From: Ilyobacter_A sp963675185 | GTDB lineage: Bacteria; Fusobacteriota; Fusobacteriia; Fusobacteriales; Fusobacteriaceae | Assembly: GCA_963675185.2 (NCBI GenBank) | Contig: CAXXOH010000001.1 | Coordinates: 186,001-250,000 of the forward strand | Reading direction: 5' to 3' | DNA length: 64,000 nucleotides | Shown: in pieces, positions 44,367 through 53,081 of the stretch | Numbering within the stretch: the stretch's first letter is position 1 | How the letters are laid out: each line of letters starts with the position of its first letter | The notes under the pieces: generated by a model | Told to the model about the DNA's origin: nothing | The model's input: only the letters and a program-made list of their open reading frames with translations | Database searches by the model: none | Made by a program: the position numbers and the translations under genes

Positions 44367-44852
44367 GATAAGTTAGATTAAACTAAATTTTATAAAAAAA
44401 AATCGTGTGCCACATCATTCTTAGGAGGAATAAGGAAAGAAATATTCAAATTTTTTCCTTTTTCCTTCAAAATAAAAAATATTAAATATATATGAGATAC
44501 ACTATGTTGTATACCATATATATTTAATATTTGCTGCGAACATATATTAAATAATCTTTGTTTTATTTCATTCTCTGGAGGGATAGAAGAAAACATTTAA
44601 ATTTCTTCTATTTTCTCCTCCGTTTGAAAAAGTTAAACATATGCTGCAAACATATATAATCGAATTTTTGTGAAACACCAACCAACCTAAGGTGGGAGAG
44701 GAAAACAGCCAAGTTTCTTCTTCCTCCTCCTTTATTTATAAGTTCATTTTATGCGCTCCTAGAGTTGTTTTTGGAAATATTTTACAGCATAATTATTAAA
44801 GTAGCAACTTAGTTTAAAAATATACACCTATACAACAAAGGAAGATTTTATT
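44367..44852. repeat. Cluster of related A/G-C/T hairpins between IolH-like gene and broken AraC gene
   Basis: Three similar inverted repeats stand in a row: 44432-44460 (AAGGAAAGAAA...TTTTTTCCTT), 44577-44621 (GGAGGGATAGAAGAAAA...TTTCTTCTAT...CCTCC) and 44694-44730 (GGGAGAGGAAAA...TTTCTTCTTCCTCCTCC). A 17-bp AT palindrome (AAATATTAAATATATAT and its complement) lies between the first two. The box TGCTGCGAACATATAT (about 44532) recurs as TGCTGCAAACATATAT (about 44642). A fourth relative is at 49530-49551. No gene is present. Confidence 0.6.
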
Positions 44853-45435
44853 ATGCAGTGTTTTGTTAAAAAAAATTCACTTCGACTTTTCAAGATGAAA
44901 AAATTCCTAAACTTTTATACGTTTGTAAAGCTGATGTCGATCTCACAAAACTACCTTCAATGAAGATATAGAAAATATTTTTAGGATGATGCACTCGCAA
45001 ATTTATTCCAAAAATCCCGGAGCTGAGGAAATAAGTCACCACTTATTGCATTCTCTTATTTTTATAATCTTAAAGCAACTGGAAAAACCTAAGGAAAAAC
45101 AGGAAAACGCTGAATATTTTATAGGAAACCGTATAAAAAAATATATAGATGATCATTATTCTGAAGATTTGACTTTGAAAAGCATTGGCAGCAGACTACA
45201 TATAAGTCCGTCTTATTTGTGCAATATTTTTAAAAAAACTACAGGATACTCTCCTATGCAATATATTATGAACCGCAGAATAGGGAAAGCACAATCTTTA
45301 CTTATTGGCTCCGAGGACAACGTCACTGATATCGCACTTACTATAGGTTATTCCGATTCTAATTACTTTACTACTATTTTTACAAAAACTGTCGGTATGT
45401 CTCCGATGAAATATCGAAAACGTTGGTTGTATTAA
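44853..45435 (+). pseudogene. Broken AraC-family regulator
   Basis: ATG at 44853 follows AAAGGAAG and starts MQCFVKKNSL, like the intact paralogue at 36778 (MIQCFVDNN). After a frame change DEKIPKLLYVCKAD matches its next block (NKFPKLMHVCKAE). Most of the cupin domain (about 75 codons) is then missing, and another frame change leads to NEDIENIFRMMHSQIYSKNP and an intact double helix-turn-helix C-terminus (LTLKSIGSRLHISPSYLCNI, VTDIALTIGYSDSNYFTTIF) ending at 45435. A separate 149-residue DNA-binding fragment could still be made from ATG 44986. Confidence 0.82.
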
Positions 45436-45777
45436 ATCAAGCTGCTATTTAAAATTTAAAATTGGATAATACATTAAAAATATTAGAATGTTTCGCTGAA
45501 AACACTTAACAGTTACACTGCGAATAGATTTAAGCATTAACCTGCTAATGGAGTTTCAGATAGCTTTCATTAGCTTTCTTTGTAAAATGGTCTATAAAAA
45601 TTTCACTCTGATTTTTTGGATGCTTCGAGTTTTTCAGTCTCAATGGTGAAAGATAAATATCTATATCTTTTAAGTACAAAATCGCTGTAAGTTTTGTCCA
45701 CATAATCTAGGTTTCAAATTAAACTCCCTAAAAGCTGTACTATCAGTTTCTATAGCAGATAGTATTTTGTGTTCAAC
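45436..45777. other. Intergenic region with no recognised feature
   Basis: 340 AT-rich bases between the broken AraC gene and IS-A2. No open frame, hairpin or operator can be supported. The last 8 bases (TGTTCAAC) are the left target repeat of IS-A2. Confidence 0.4.
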
Positions 45778-47124
45778 GAGGGTGTAAAATATTTGGTGTA
45801 AACTCCGAAATTGATGTAAAATAAAATATCAATAAGGAGGTACCACTCACATGTCATTCAAAGGGTTATTAGACAAACAAAAAGTACGTGAACTTATGCA
45901 AGAAGGGAAATTAAAGGATGTTTCCGATGTTCAGAATCTTCTTAAAGAGCAATTCAAGGATCTTATCGAAGAAATGCTTGAAGCTGAATTAGATTATGAG
46001 TTAGGCTACAGCAAATATGATTATAAAAATAAAGATACCAACAATACGCGAAACGGCAAGCGCTCGAAGAAAGTTCTCTCCGACTACGGCAAAATTGAAA
46101 TCGAAGTTCCACCTGATCGTTCCGGGGAGTTTGAACCAATTATCGTTAAGAAAAATCAGCGGGATGTTTCTAGTATTGACGACCAAGTAATAAGCATGTA
46201 TGCTAAAGGTATGACTGTCAGAGATATTCAGGACCATCTGAATAATCTTTATGGCATCGATATTTCACCGACCATGATTTCGCAGATCACTGATAAAATC
46301 ATGCCGATCATCAAAGAATGGCAACAACGTCCTTTGGATAGAATTTACGCCCATGTTGTAATGGATGCTATCCATTACAAAGTTAGACAGGATGGCAAAA
46401 TCGTAAATAAAGCTGTTTACATAATTATTGGTATCAACCTTGATGGTATGAAAGAAGTCCTAGGAATGTGGGTCGGTGAAAATGAAACAAGCAAATTTTG
46501 GTTAAAGGTTCTAAGTGATCTTCAGCATAGAGGTGTCGAAGATATTCTTATCGCATCGATTGATGGTCTAAATGGTTTCAAGGAAGCTATAGAAGCAACA
46601 TTCCCTAGAACAGAGGTGCAGCGTTGCATTGTACATATGATCCGTAATTCTACTCGTTATCTGTCTTACAAAGACCGAAAAACTTTTGTAACGGATCTCA
46701 AGCCAATTTATACAGCCATTGATGAAGAGGCAGCGTTGGACGCTCTTGCTAAGCTTGACGCAAAATGGAGCGAAAAATACTATATTGCAATAAAGCCATG
46801 GCGAGATCATTGGGACGAGATAGCTGTTATGTTTAAATATCCTAAAGAAATTCGAAAGTTAATCTATACGACAAATGCAATTGAAAGCTTCAACCGTCAA
46901 CTGAGAAAAGTAACAAAGTCAAAGAGTATTTTCCCATCTGACGATTCATTGTTGAAGATGCTTTATCTAGCAATGATTGATATTACTAAGAAATGGAAAA
47001 TTCGAGTTCGGGAATGGGCAAAAATTATAGGTCAATTAAGCATCTATTTCGAGGGACGTATTTAGTCCCTCGCCAATTCCATAGAAAAAATTTTGGACGG
47101 ATACACCAATTTCTTGACAGACTC
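45778..47124 (+). mobile_element. IS-A2: intact IS256-family element (1,347 bp)
   Basis: The left end GAGGGTGTAAAATATTTGGT and the reverse complement of the right end GAGTCTGTCAAGAAATTGGT are imperfect terminal inverted repeats. A perfect 8-bp target duplication TGTTCAAC lies at 45770-45777 and 47125-47132, as expected for IS256. It separates the broken AraC gene from SBP 3. Its sequence is almost identical to IS-A1, indicating recent spread. Confidence 0.96.
45851..47065 (+). CDS. IS256-family (mutator-type) transposase
   Basis: 404 residues, complete. The DDE residues lie in VVMDAIHYKVRQDGK, IASIDGLNGFKEAIE and the helix TTNAIESFNRQLRKV. The CX2H-type motif RCIVHMIRNSTRYLSYKDRK is the family signature. 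The start follows AAGGAGG by 11 bases. No frameshift or stop is seen, so it may mobilise both IS-A copies. Confidence 0.95.
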   Translation: MSFKGLLDKQKVRELMQEGKLKDVSDVQNLLKEQFKDLIEEMLEAELDYELGYSKYDYKNKDTNNTRNGKRSKKVLSDYGKIEIEVPPDRSGEFEPIIVKKNQRDVSSIDDQVISMYAKGMTVRDIQDHLNNLYGIDISPTMISQITDKIMPIIKEWQQRPLDRIYAHVVMDAIHYKVRQDGKIVNKAVYIIIGINLDGMKEVLGMWVGENETSKFWLKVLSDLQHRGVEDILIASIDGLNGFKEAIEATFPRTEVQRCIVHMIRNSTRYLSYKDRKTFVTDLKPIYTAIDEEAALDALAKLDAKWSEKYYIAIKPWRDHWDEIAVMFKYPKEIRKLIYTTNAIESFNRQLRKVTKSKSIFPSDDSLLKMLYLAMIDITKKWKIRVREWAKIIGQLSIYFEGRI

Positions 47125-47146
47125 TGTTCAACGGATAGTACTTAAT

Positions 47147-48115
47147 TTATTGTAGCTGATCCATTAAATCTTTGTAGTTATCCTGAGTCACTAATTGAAA
47201 TGGAATCCAGTTTTCCTTTTTAACAGCTATACCCCTGCTTGCACTAAAAGCAATTTCAAGGGCTTCTTCTCCTTGTTTTTTAGCATCTTGAAAAACTGTA
47301 GCACTTAACTTACCTAATTTTAATTCCTCGATTGCCTCTCTAGTTGCATCTATACCGACAACTACAACAGACTCAATTTTTTTGTGTTTTTCCAATGTTG
47401 CGATAGCTCCTATAGCCATCTCGTCGTTGTTTGCAATAATAGCATCGAACTCTATTCCGGAATCCAACCAATTTTCTACGACGCTACTAGCCAGTGGTCT
47501 TAACCATTTTGCAGTTCTCTTATCAATTATTTTTATTTCATGATATTCATCCGCTACCTGTTCAGCCCCTAAAGTCCTTAGATAGGAAGCGCTGGTGTTA
47601 AGTTCCCCCATTAAGACTACAACGTTTCCTTTCCCGACCAATTTTTCAGCCAGATAATTCATCTGTATCACGCCAGCTTCTATCTCTTTAGAACCCACAT
47701 AGTATACTCCATCAGGAAGCTCTTTGTTGGCAAACTCATCTGGGAATAGGTTTAAATATACAAGTGGAATTTTGGCATCCAAAACCATATCAGTCATTTC
47801 GTTGGTTTCTTTAGTACTTACCGGAATAACTATAACCGCATCCATATTTTCTTCTATAAAGAATTTCACCTGCTGTTTCTGCTTTTCAACGTCGAATTTT
47901 GCATCTAAATACACAACCTCAACCTTGTCTCCTAAGCTTTCTTGGTATTCCTGCAAACCGTCTTTTATATACCCCATAAATTTATCATCAAAATTTGCTA
48001 TGCTAACCCCTATTTTTATAGCTTTTTCTTTTTTATTTTTTGCACAACTGTTAAAAAATAGTATAGATAAAATAATTACAAAGAGGATGCTCTTTATTGA
48101 GTTGATTTTTTTCAT
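47147..48115 (-). CDS. Ribose-type sugar-binding lipoprotein (SBP 3)
   Basis: 322 residues from ATG 48115 (GGAGG upstream; ATG 48142 is a poorer start). The lipobox is ILSILFFNSCAKN. The binding domain shows AIKIGVSIANFDDKFMGYIK, VKFFIEENMDAVIVIPVSTK, VYYVGSKEIEAGVIQMNYLA and AIIANNDEMAIGAIATLEKH. It is closest to SBP 1 of this island. It stands downstream of the SBP 4/SBP 5 duplication on the same strand, with no permease gene. Confidence 0.87.
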   Translation of the reverse strand: MKKINSIKSILFVIILSILFFNSCAKNKKEKAIKIGVSIANFDDKFMGYIKDGLQEYQESLGDKVEVVYLDAKFDVEKQKQQVKFFIEENMDAVIVIPVSTKETNEMTDMVLDAKIPLVYLNLFPDEFANKELPDGVYYVGSKEIEAGVIQMNYLAEKLVGKGNVVVLMGELNTSASYLRTLGAEQVADEYHEIKIIDKRTAKWLRPLASSVVENWLDSGIEFDAIIANNDEMAIGAIATLEKHKKIESVVVVGIDATREAIEELKLGKLSATVFQDAKKQGEEALEIAFSASRGIAVKKENWIPFQLVTQDNYKDLMDQLQ

Positions 48116-48262
48116 TTCTCCACCTCCGATATAAATATTCAAAGTTTAACTTGAATTCCTACTAAAAAATAAAAGTATGTAATGATATGCATTAGAGTTA
48201 TCAAGATATATAAACGAAAGAGGCATGCTGGTCCTATTTAGCTGTATTTATTAATCAAACTA

Positions 48263-49204
48263 CTATCTAATCACTATATCCTTGTATGTATCCTTTGTTA
48301 CTAATTGGAATGGAATCCAAGTTATCTGCTCTACCTCTTCACCTTTAACAGCTTTTATAGCTTTATCTACAGCCCCCTCAGCTTGACCTTTGCCGTTTTG
48401 GAATACTGTAGCAGCCATACTTCCTGCCTCTAACTCAGTAATAGCATCTGTAGTTGCATCTATTCCAAGTACTTTTATTTCATCCGTTCTTCCTGAATCC
48501 TCTAGAGCCTTTATTGCGCCGAGCGCCATATCATCGTTATTTGCAATTATAGCATCTATTTTATCCCCAGTGGAAAGCCAGTTTTTTATTACTTGCATTC
48601 CTAGAGATTTTTTCCAATTTCCTGTTTGTTTTTTTGTAACTTTTAAATTGGGGTAATTTTTAAATACTTCCTCTACCCCCTCTGTCCTTCTAAAAGTAGC
48701 TTCTGTATCAAGTTCTCCCATTAATATAGCTATATTACCCTTGCCTTTTAGTTCTTTTGCTATGTATTCTCCTTGGAGTTTTCCTGCCTCTTTTTCATCA
48801 GAGCCTATATAAATCGCGTAGTCTCCCAATTTGCCAGGTTTTCTGTTTATATAAACAATAGGTATATCCGCCTCTTTACATGTTAAAGTCGTAGGGTTTG
48901 TGTATTCTGTACTTACCGGTAAGATTATCACCGCATCCATTCCTTGAGTCACGAAATTCTCTACGTGGCCAATTTGAATCTCGATGTCATTCTTAGCATC
49001 TACAAAAATAAGTTCTACTTCATCAGCATATGCTGATTTAGCGTATGCATCCATGTAATCCCTCAAACCTACTATAAAAGTATCATTGGAATTGCCCATT
49101 ACAACCCCGATTTTAATTTTTCCATCATACTTTTTACCACACCCAACGAGAGTAAAAGTTAAGAATGTTGTTACTAAAAGCATCAATAATAAGTTTCTTT
49201 TCAT
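48263..49204 (-). CDS. Ribose-type sugar-binding lipoprotein (SBP 4)
   Basis: 313 residues. The lipobox is TFLTFTLVGCGKK. The domain shows KIKIGVVMGNSNDTFIVGLR, VENFVTQGMDAVIILPVSTE, YIGSDEKEAGKLQGEYIAKE, AIIANNDDMALGAIKALEDS and VLGIDATTDAI. It has the same length as SBP 5 at 49861 and is highly similar to it along its whole length, including the C-terminal TYKDIVIR. The pair comes from a tandem duplication that also included the isomerase gene now decayed at 49628. Confidence 0.88.
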   Translation of the reverse strand: MKRNLLLMLLVTTFLTFTLVGCGKKYDGKIKIGVVMGNSNDTFIVGLRDYMDAYAKSAYADEVELIFVDAKNDIEIQIGHVENFVTQGMDAVIILPVSTEYTNPTTLTCKEADIPIVYINRKPGKLGDYAIYIGSDEKEAGKLQGEYIAKELKGKGNIAILMGELDTEATFRRTEGVEEVFKNYPNLKVTKKQTGNWKKSLGMQVIKNWLSTGDKIDAIIANNDDMALGAIKALEDSGRTDEIKVLGIDATTDAITELEAGSMAATVFQNGKGQAEGAVDKAIKAVKGEEVEQITWIPFQLVTKDTYKDIVIR

Positions 49205-49529
49205 AAAATTATTTTCTCCTTAAACTTAAAATTTATAATCATCGATATAAATGTTAGCTCAAAATTAACTTTAGCTATATTAAAAGTTTTCATAATAATG
49301 ACTTGCATTAGTTATATTATACTTTTAAATTTTATGTGTGATGAATTCTGCCTATAATTATAAATAATAAAAAAATCTCCATTATAGTTTTAAGAGGATT
49401 TTTCAGTAGAATATGAGATTATTTTGAAAAATATTTCTTGCAGCGATATCGTTTAGATGCTTCAAAATAGTTTTAGTTTTTCGTTTATTCAAAATGCAAA
49501 CTAATTTGACATCTAATTTTTTGGAGAAG

Positions 49530-49551
49530 GAAGAAAATTTAAATTTTCTTC
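49530..49551. repeat. 22-bp perfect palindrome
   Basis: GAAGAAAATTT and AAATTTTCTTC meet without a gap. It resembles the A/G-C/T hairpins at 44432-44730 (preceded by GGAGAAG), so it belongs to the same repeat type. Confidence 0.5.
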
Positions 49552-49627
49552 TTTTGTTGATTTAGCTAAAATCTATATTTAAATTATATAAGATTATAAC
49601 TTTTTTTGCATTAAATTGCAACAGTGC

Positions 49628-49720
49628 TTAAAAAATTACCATTATAGCCACTTTTTTAACATATCCTACATAGAGTATAGCTTTACCGTATCTGATAGTT
49701 CGTTATATTATGACAATCTA
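49628..49720 (-). pseudogene. Remnant of a second hydroxypyruvate-isomerase-like gene
   Basis: On the plus strand AGTGCTTAAAAAATTACCAT matches the 3' end of the intact gene (AGTACTTAAAAAATTGCCAT at 51031). CTTTTTTAACATATCCTACA with the following 40 bases matches its interior at about 51433-51480. About 370 bases between these parts are deleted and the 5' half is gone. Its position upstream of SBP 4 matches that of the intact gene upstream of SBP 5. Confidence 0.85.
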
Positions 49721-49781
49721 AAAAATATAAACCTGTTTTAATGTTAAAATTCTTGAATTAAATTTATCAAAATATATAAGC

Positions 49782-49812
49782 GAAAGAGGCAGGTGACGAG
49801 CCTGCCTCTTTC
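49782..49812. terminator. Terminator after SBP 5
   Basis: GAAAGAGGCAGG and CCTGCCTCTTTC form a 12-bp perfect stem with a 7-base loop. It lies about 50 bp past the SBP 5 stop on the minus strand. The related unit near SBP 4 keeps only the left arm (GAAAGAGGCATG near 48219). Confidence 0.7.
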
Positions 49813-49860
49813 TATTTGGCTGATTTATCTGCGTTAAAAGGATTATTTGTTAATTAACTG

Positions 49861-50802
49861 CTATCTTATTACTATATCCTTGTATGTTTCTTTTGTTACT
49901 AATTGGAATGGAATCCAAGTTATTTGCTCTACTTGTTCACCTTTAACAGCTTTTATAAGTTTATCCACAGCTCCTTCAGCTTGGCCTTTACCGTTTTGGA
50001 ATACTGTAGCAGTCATATTACCTGATTCTAGATCAGCGATAGCATCTGGAGTTGCATCTACTCCAAGTACTTTTATCTCATTTATTCTTCCTACACCTTC
50101 TAGAGCTTTTATTGCACCAAGCGCCATATCGTCGTTGTTTGAAACGATAGCATCTATTTTGTCACCGCTAGAAAGCCAGTTTTCTGTTACTTGCATCCCT
50201 AGAGGTCTTTCCCAGTTACCTGTTTGTTTTTTTGTAACTTTCATATCTGGATAATTTTTAAGTACTTCTTCTACTCCCTCTGTTCTTAGGAAAGCAGCTT
50301 CTGTATCAAGTTTTCCCATTAGTATTGCTACATTCCCCTTGCCGTTAAGTGCTTTTGCTATGTATTCTCCTTGAAGTTTTCCAGCCTCTTTTTCATCAGA
50401 ACCTATGTAAAGCGCGTAGTCCCCTAATTTGCTAGGTTTTCTGTTTACATAAACAAGAGGTATTCCAGCTTCTTTACATGCTAAATTCATAGGATCTGTA
50501 GATTCTGTACTTACCGGTAAAATTATTACTGCATCCATTCCTTGAGTTACGAAGTTTTCAACTTGGCTGACTTGAACTGCGGGGTCGTTTTTTGCATCTA
50601 CAATAGTAAGCTCTACTTCGTCGCCGTAAGTTGATTTAGCGTAATCATCTATATAGTCTTTCAGACCTACCATGAAAGTGTCGTTGAAAGTCCCTATTGC
50701 AACCCCAACTTTAATTTTCCCGTCTTCCTTTTTACCGCATCCAACAAAAGACAACATAGAAAATACTACTACGAAAAACATTAAAAATAATTTTTTATTC
50801 AT
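49861..50802 (-). CDS. Ribose-type sugar-binding lipoprotein (SBP 5)
   Basis: 313 residues from ATG 50802, after AGGGAGAAG. The lipobox is FSMLSFVGCGKK. The domain shows KIKVGVAIGTFNDTFMVGLK, VENFVTQGMDAVIILPVSTE, YIGSDEKEAGKLQGEYIAKA, AIVSNNDDMALGAIKALEGV and VLGVDATPDAI. It is the last gene of a minus-strand run with IolG and the isomerase, under the LacI-controlled promoter at 53082. No ABC ATPase or permease is present, so a partner encoded elsewhere, or a role in signalling, must be assumed. Confidence 0.88.
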   Translation of the reverse strand: MNKKLFLMFFVVVFSMLSFVGCGKKEDGKIKVGVAIGTFNDTFMVGLKDYIDDYAKSTYGDEVELTIVDAKNDPAVQVSQVENFVTQGMDAVIILPVSTESTDPMNLACKEAGIPLVYVNRKPSKLGDYALYIGSDEKEAGKLQGEYIAKALNGKGNVAILMGKLDTEAAFLRTEGVEEVLKNYPDMKVTKKQTGNWERPLGMQVTENWLSSGDKIDAIVSNNDDMALGAIKALEGVGRINEIKVLGVDATPDAIADLESGNMTATVFQNGKGQAEGAVDKLIKAVKGEQVEQITWIPFQLVTKETYKDIVIR

Positions 50803-51035
50803 AACTATTCTTCTCCCTCTCCTTCTACTAATACTTTTTTCTTTAAAATTTAAACGATAGCAGAAACCGACATCACAGTTTTAAGGGACTGCTAATAGAA
50901 GCCTACTCTAATTTTAAAAAGATATTTTGCCACGATATCTTTTTAGAATAACGCAGTCCCTAAAAATACACAACATTATTAATATACACTGTACTGTATA
51001 ACAATGTAACTTTTTTTATTAATTTACAGCAGTAC

Positions 51036-51818
51036 TTAAAAAATTGCCATTATTGCTTTGGTTGCCTTTTCGGTTCCTTCTGCAGGGAAAAGTTCGCAAC
51101 CTATTTTCTCTTTATAACCTAATTTTCTTAGGTGTTTTATCACGTTAGGATAGTTTATCTCCCCTGTTCCAGGTTCGTGTCTACCTGGAGCATCTGCGAT
51201 GTGGATGTGCCCGATTGTATCAACATATTTTGTTAATGTATCGCAAATCGAACCTTCATTTAACTGCATATGGTATACATCGTATAAGATCTTTAATTTT
51301 GGAGAATTGATCAAACGGATCATTTCTGCGGCCATTTCAGTGTTTTTCAAGAAATTTCCTACATGGTCTGTTGTGATGTTGAGCCCCTCTAAATTGCAAA
51401 GGATCCCGCTTTCTTCAGCCATTACAGAAACTTCTTTTAACATATCATACATAGAGCATAGCTTCACTGTGTCTGACAGTTCTGTGTAATGGTTTACAAC
51501 GACTCCCCCATCTCCCAAAGCATTTGAATGGATAGTCACGCTTTCTGCTCCGATCTTTTTCGCAGTTTCGATGGATTGTTGCAGGAAGTTCAAATATTTT
51601 TCTTTATGAGTAGGGTCTACTAGAGAATAGTCAGCATCCCCGTTAAAACCGCTGATTCCTATACCTGCCTCTGTTGCAAGTTTTTTTATCTCGTCCAAAT
51701 CTTTGTCAGTCCAACTCCAGAATTCAACATAATCAAATCCTGCCTCTTTCGCAGCTTTAAACCTTCCATTCCAAGGTAGTTCTGTAAATAGCGTCTCTAT
51801 ACAAGCTGATTTTTTCAT
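51036..51818 (-). CDS. Hydroxypyruvate-isomerase/IolI-like TIM-barrel protein
   Basis: 260 residues, the Hyi family length. Blocks are TELPWNGRFKAAKEAGFDYV, ESVTIHSNALGDG, ILCNLEGLNITTDHVGNF, KILYDVYHMQLNEGSI and GHIHIADAPGRHEPGTGEIN, giving the metal ligands Glu, Asp and His and the catalytic Glu near the C-terminus (IGCELFPAEGT). The motif IADAPGRHEPGTGEI is characteristic of hydroxypyruvate isomerase. In this context an IolI-like isomerase of a keto-inositol is equally possible. A glycerate kinase remnant at 59927 is a weak hint for hydroxypyruvate. It lies 13 bp downstream of iolG. Confidence 0.82.
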   Translation of the reverse strand: MKKSACIETLFTELPWNGRFKAAKEAGFDYVEFWSWTDKDLDEIKKLATEAGIGISGFNGDADYSLVDPTHKEKYLNFLQQSIETAKKIGAESVTIHSNALGDGGVVVNHYTELSDTVKLCSMYDMLKEVSVMAEESGILCNLEGLNITTDHVGNFLKNTEMAAEMIRLINSPKLKILYDVYHMQLNEGSICDTLTKYVDTIGHIHIADAPGRHEPGTGEINYPNVIKHLRKLGYKEKIGCELFPAEGTEKATKAIMAIF

Positions 51819-51831
51819 AGTTCCACTCCTC

Positions 51832-52851
51832 TTATTTTTCTATTTCAGAAATTTTTACCGGTCTTCCTTCTTTTAAAGATTTTGTAGCAGCCAGGCCGAT
51901 AAGAACAGGTTTAAGTCCGTCGATTCCTTTTACAGTAACTTCTGTATCCTCGGCAACAGCTTTGATGAACGCCTTTGCTTCGTCAACATACGCTTGTAGG
52001 TATCTGTCTAAAAGAGCGCTTTTGATGTTTTGCGCTACTATTCCGTCTGCAGTCGATACCACAGCAGTTGATGGAGTATCGTTTGCGGCTTCCACCATAC
52101 CTTTAGAACCAAACACTTCTGCTCTTTGATCGTATCCGTATAGAGCTTGTCTGCTGTTGTCTATTACAGCCATGCATCCGTTTTCTAATTTTAAAGTGAT
52201 TATAGCTGTGTCTATATCTCCGGCTTCTCCGATTCCTGGATCTACCAGTACTCCTCCTATTGCATTTACCTCTGTAACTTCGCTTCCAGAAAGGTACCTT
52301 ACCATATCGAAGTCGTGGATAGTCATATCAAGGAAGATTCCTCCAGATACTTTTACATATGATACAGGCGGAGCTTGAGGGTCTCTGGAAGAAACTTTGA
52401 TTATATGAGGTTCTCCTATTTTACCAGCTGCAACAGCTTCTTTTACAGCTTTGAAGTTGTGGTCAAATCTTCTGTTGAAACCTACTTGGAATTTAACCCC
52501 GGTTTTTTCTACAGTTTCTAATACTTTTGCGATTCTGTCCAAGTCAAAGTCGATTGGTTTTTCGCAGAAAACGTGTTTACCAGCTTCCATTGATTCGATT
52601 GAGATTTGAGAGTGAGTATCTGTAGAAGAACACACGAACACAGCATCGATTTCAGGATCGCTTAAGATATCCTTGTGGTCTGTGTAGGCGTTTTCAATCC
52701 CAAGAGATTTAGCCCATTCTTTAGTAGCGTCATTTAAAAACGGATCTGCGATTGATTTCACCATCGCATTTGGAACGTGATAACAAAGACTTTCTGCATG
52801 TACCTTACCTATTCTACCAGCACCAATGATACCAACTTTGAATACTTTCAT
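51832..52851 (-). CDS. iolG: Inositol 2-dehydrogenase (Gfo/Idh/MocA family)
   Basis: 339 residues from ATG 52851, after AAGGAGGAG. The Rossmann start is KVFKVGIIGAGRIGKVHAES. The catalytic Lys is in HVFCEKPIDFDLDRI, followed by KFQVGFNRRFDHNF and FLDMTIHDFDMVRYLSG (catalytic Asp/His). Length and motifs fit IolG, which oxidises myo-inositol to 2-keto-myo-inositol with NAD. It is first in the operon with the isomerase and SBP 5. Two palindromic operators and a consensus promoter lie upstream and point to repression by the LacI-type protein at 53442. Confidence 0.88.
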   Translation of the reverse strand: MKVFKVGIIGAGRIGKVHAESLCYHVPNAMVKSIADPFLNDATKEWAKSLGIENAYTDHKDILSDPEIDAVFVCSSTDTHSQISIESMEAGKHVFCEKPIDFDLDRIAKVLETVEKTGVKFQVGFNRRFDHNFKAVKEAVAAGKIGEPHIIKVSSRDPQAPPVSYVKVSGGIFLDMTIHDFDMVRYLSGSEVTEVNAIGGVLVDPGIGEAGDIDTAIITLKLENGCMAVIDNSRQALYGYDQRAEVFGSKGMVEAANDTPSTAVVSTADGIVAQNIKSALLDRYLQAYVDEAKAFIKAVAEDTEVTVKGIDGLKPVLIGLAATKSLKEGRPVKISEIEK

Positions 52852-52917
52852 TTTACTCCTCCTTGATTTTATATTTCTTAGTGTTGTTTTGAACTTGTTT
52901 AAAAAATAGCCACACAA

Positions 52918-52939
52918 TTTATGTGTGCGCACACATAAA
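52918..52939. promoter_or_regulatory. LacI-type operator 1
   Basis: A 22-bp perfect palindrome, TTTATGTGTGC and its complement, with central CG as in LacI/GalR-family sites. It lies between the promoter at 53082 and the iolG start, in the leader, where bound repressor would block elongation. Confidence 0.75.
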
Positions 52940-53053
52940 AGTTTGAAAATATAGTGCCCGCAGGCTCTATATTTTAATCAAGCGCTTTGTATGCAAGGAT
53001 TATATTTGGCCACTAACTCCATTACTGTTAAGATGAAGAAACAAACCGCCTCG

Positions 53054-53067
53054 TGTGCACGGGCACA
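53054..53067. promoter_or_regulatory. LacI-type operator 2
   Basis: TGTGCACGGGCACA is a 14-bp palindrome core (TGTGC-4-GCACA) directly downstream of the -10 at 53082, covering the predicted transcription start region. It resembles operator 1 and the site at 54541. Confidence 0.7.
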
Positions 53068-53081
53068 TATTTCATATTTTG

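Larger units (their letters stand above)
49205..49860. other. Degenerate duplicated segment between SBP 4 and SBP 5
   Basis: 650 bases without an intact gene. They contain DNA resembling the SBP 5-isomerase spacer (for example CAGCGATATCGTTTAGATGC near 49442 against the spacer near 50934), a 22-bp palindrome at 49530-49551, the isomerase remnant at 49628-49720 and the terminator at 49782-49812. Confidence 0.6.

Noticed and set aside
44425..44735. CRISPR array
   Set aside because: The repeats are hairpins of varied length and sequence without regular spacers, and no cas gene is present.
35588..50802. A complete ABC sugar transporter
   Set aside because: Five binding proteins are present, but no Walker A/B ATPase and no permease with multiple membrane segments could be found on either strand.
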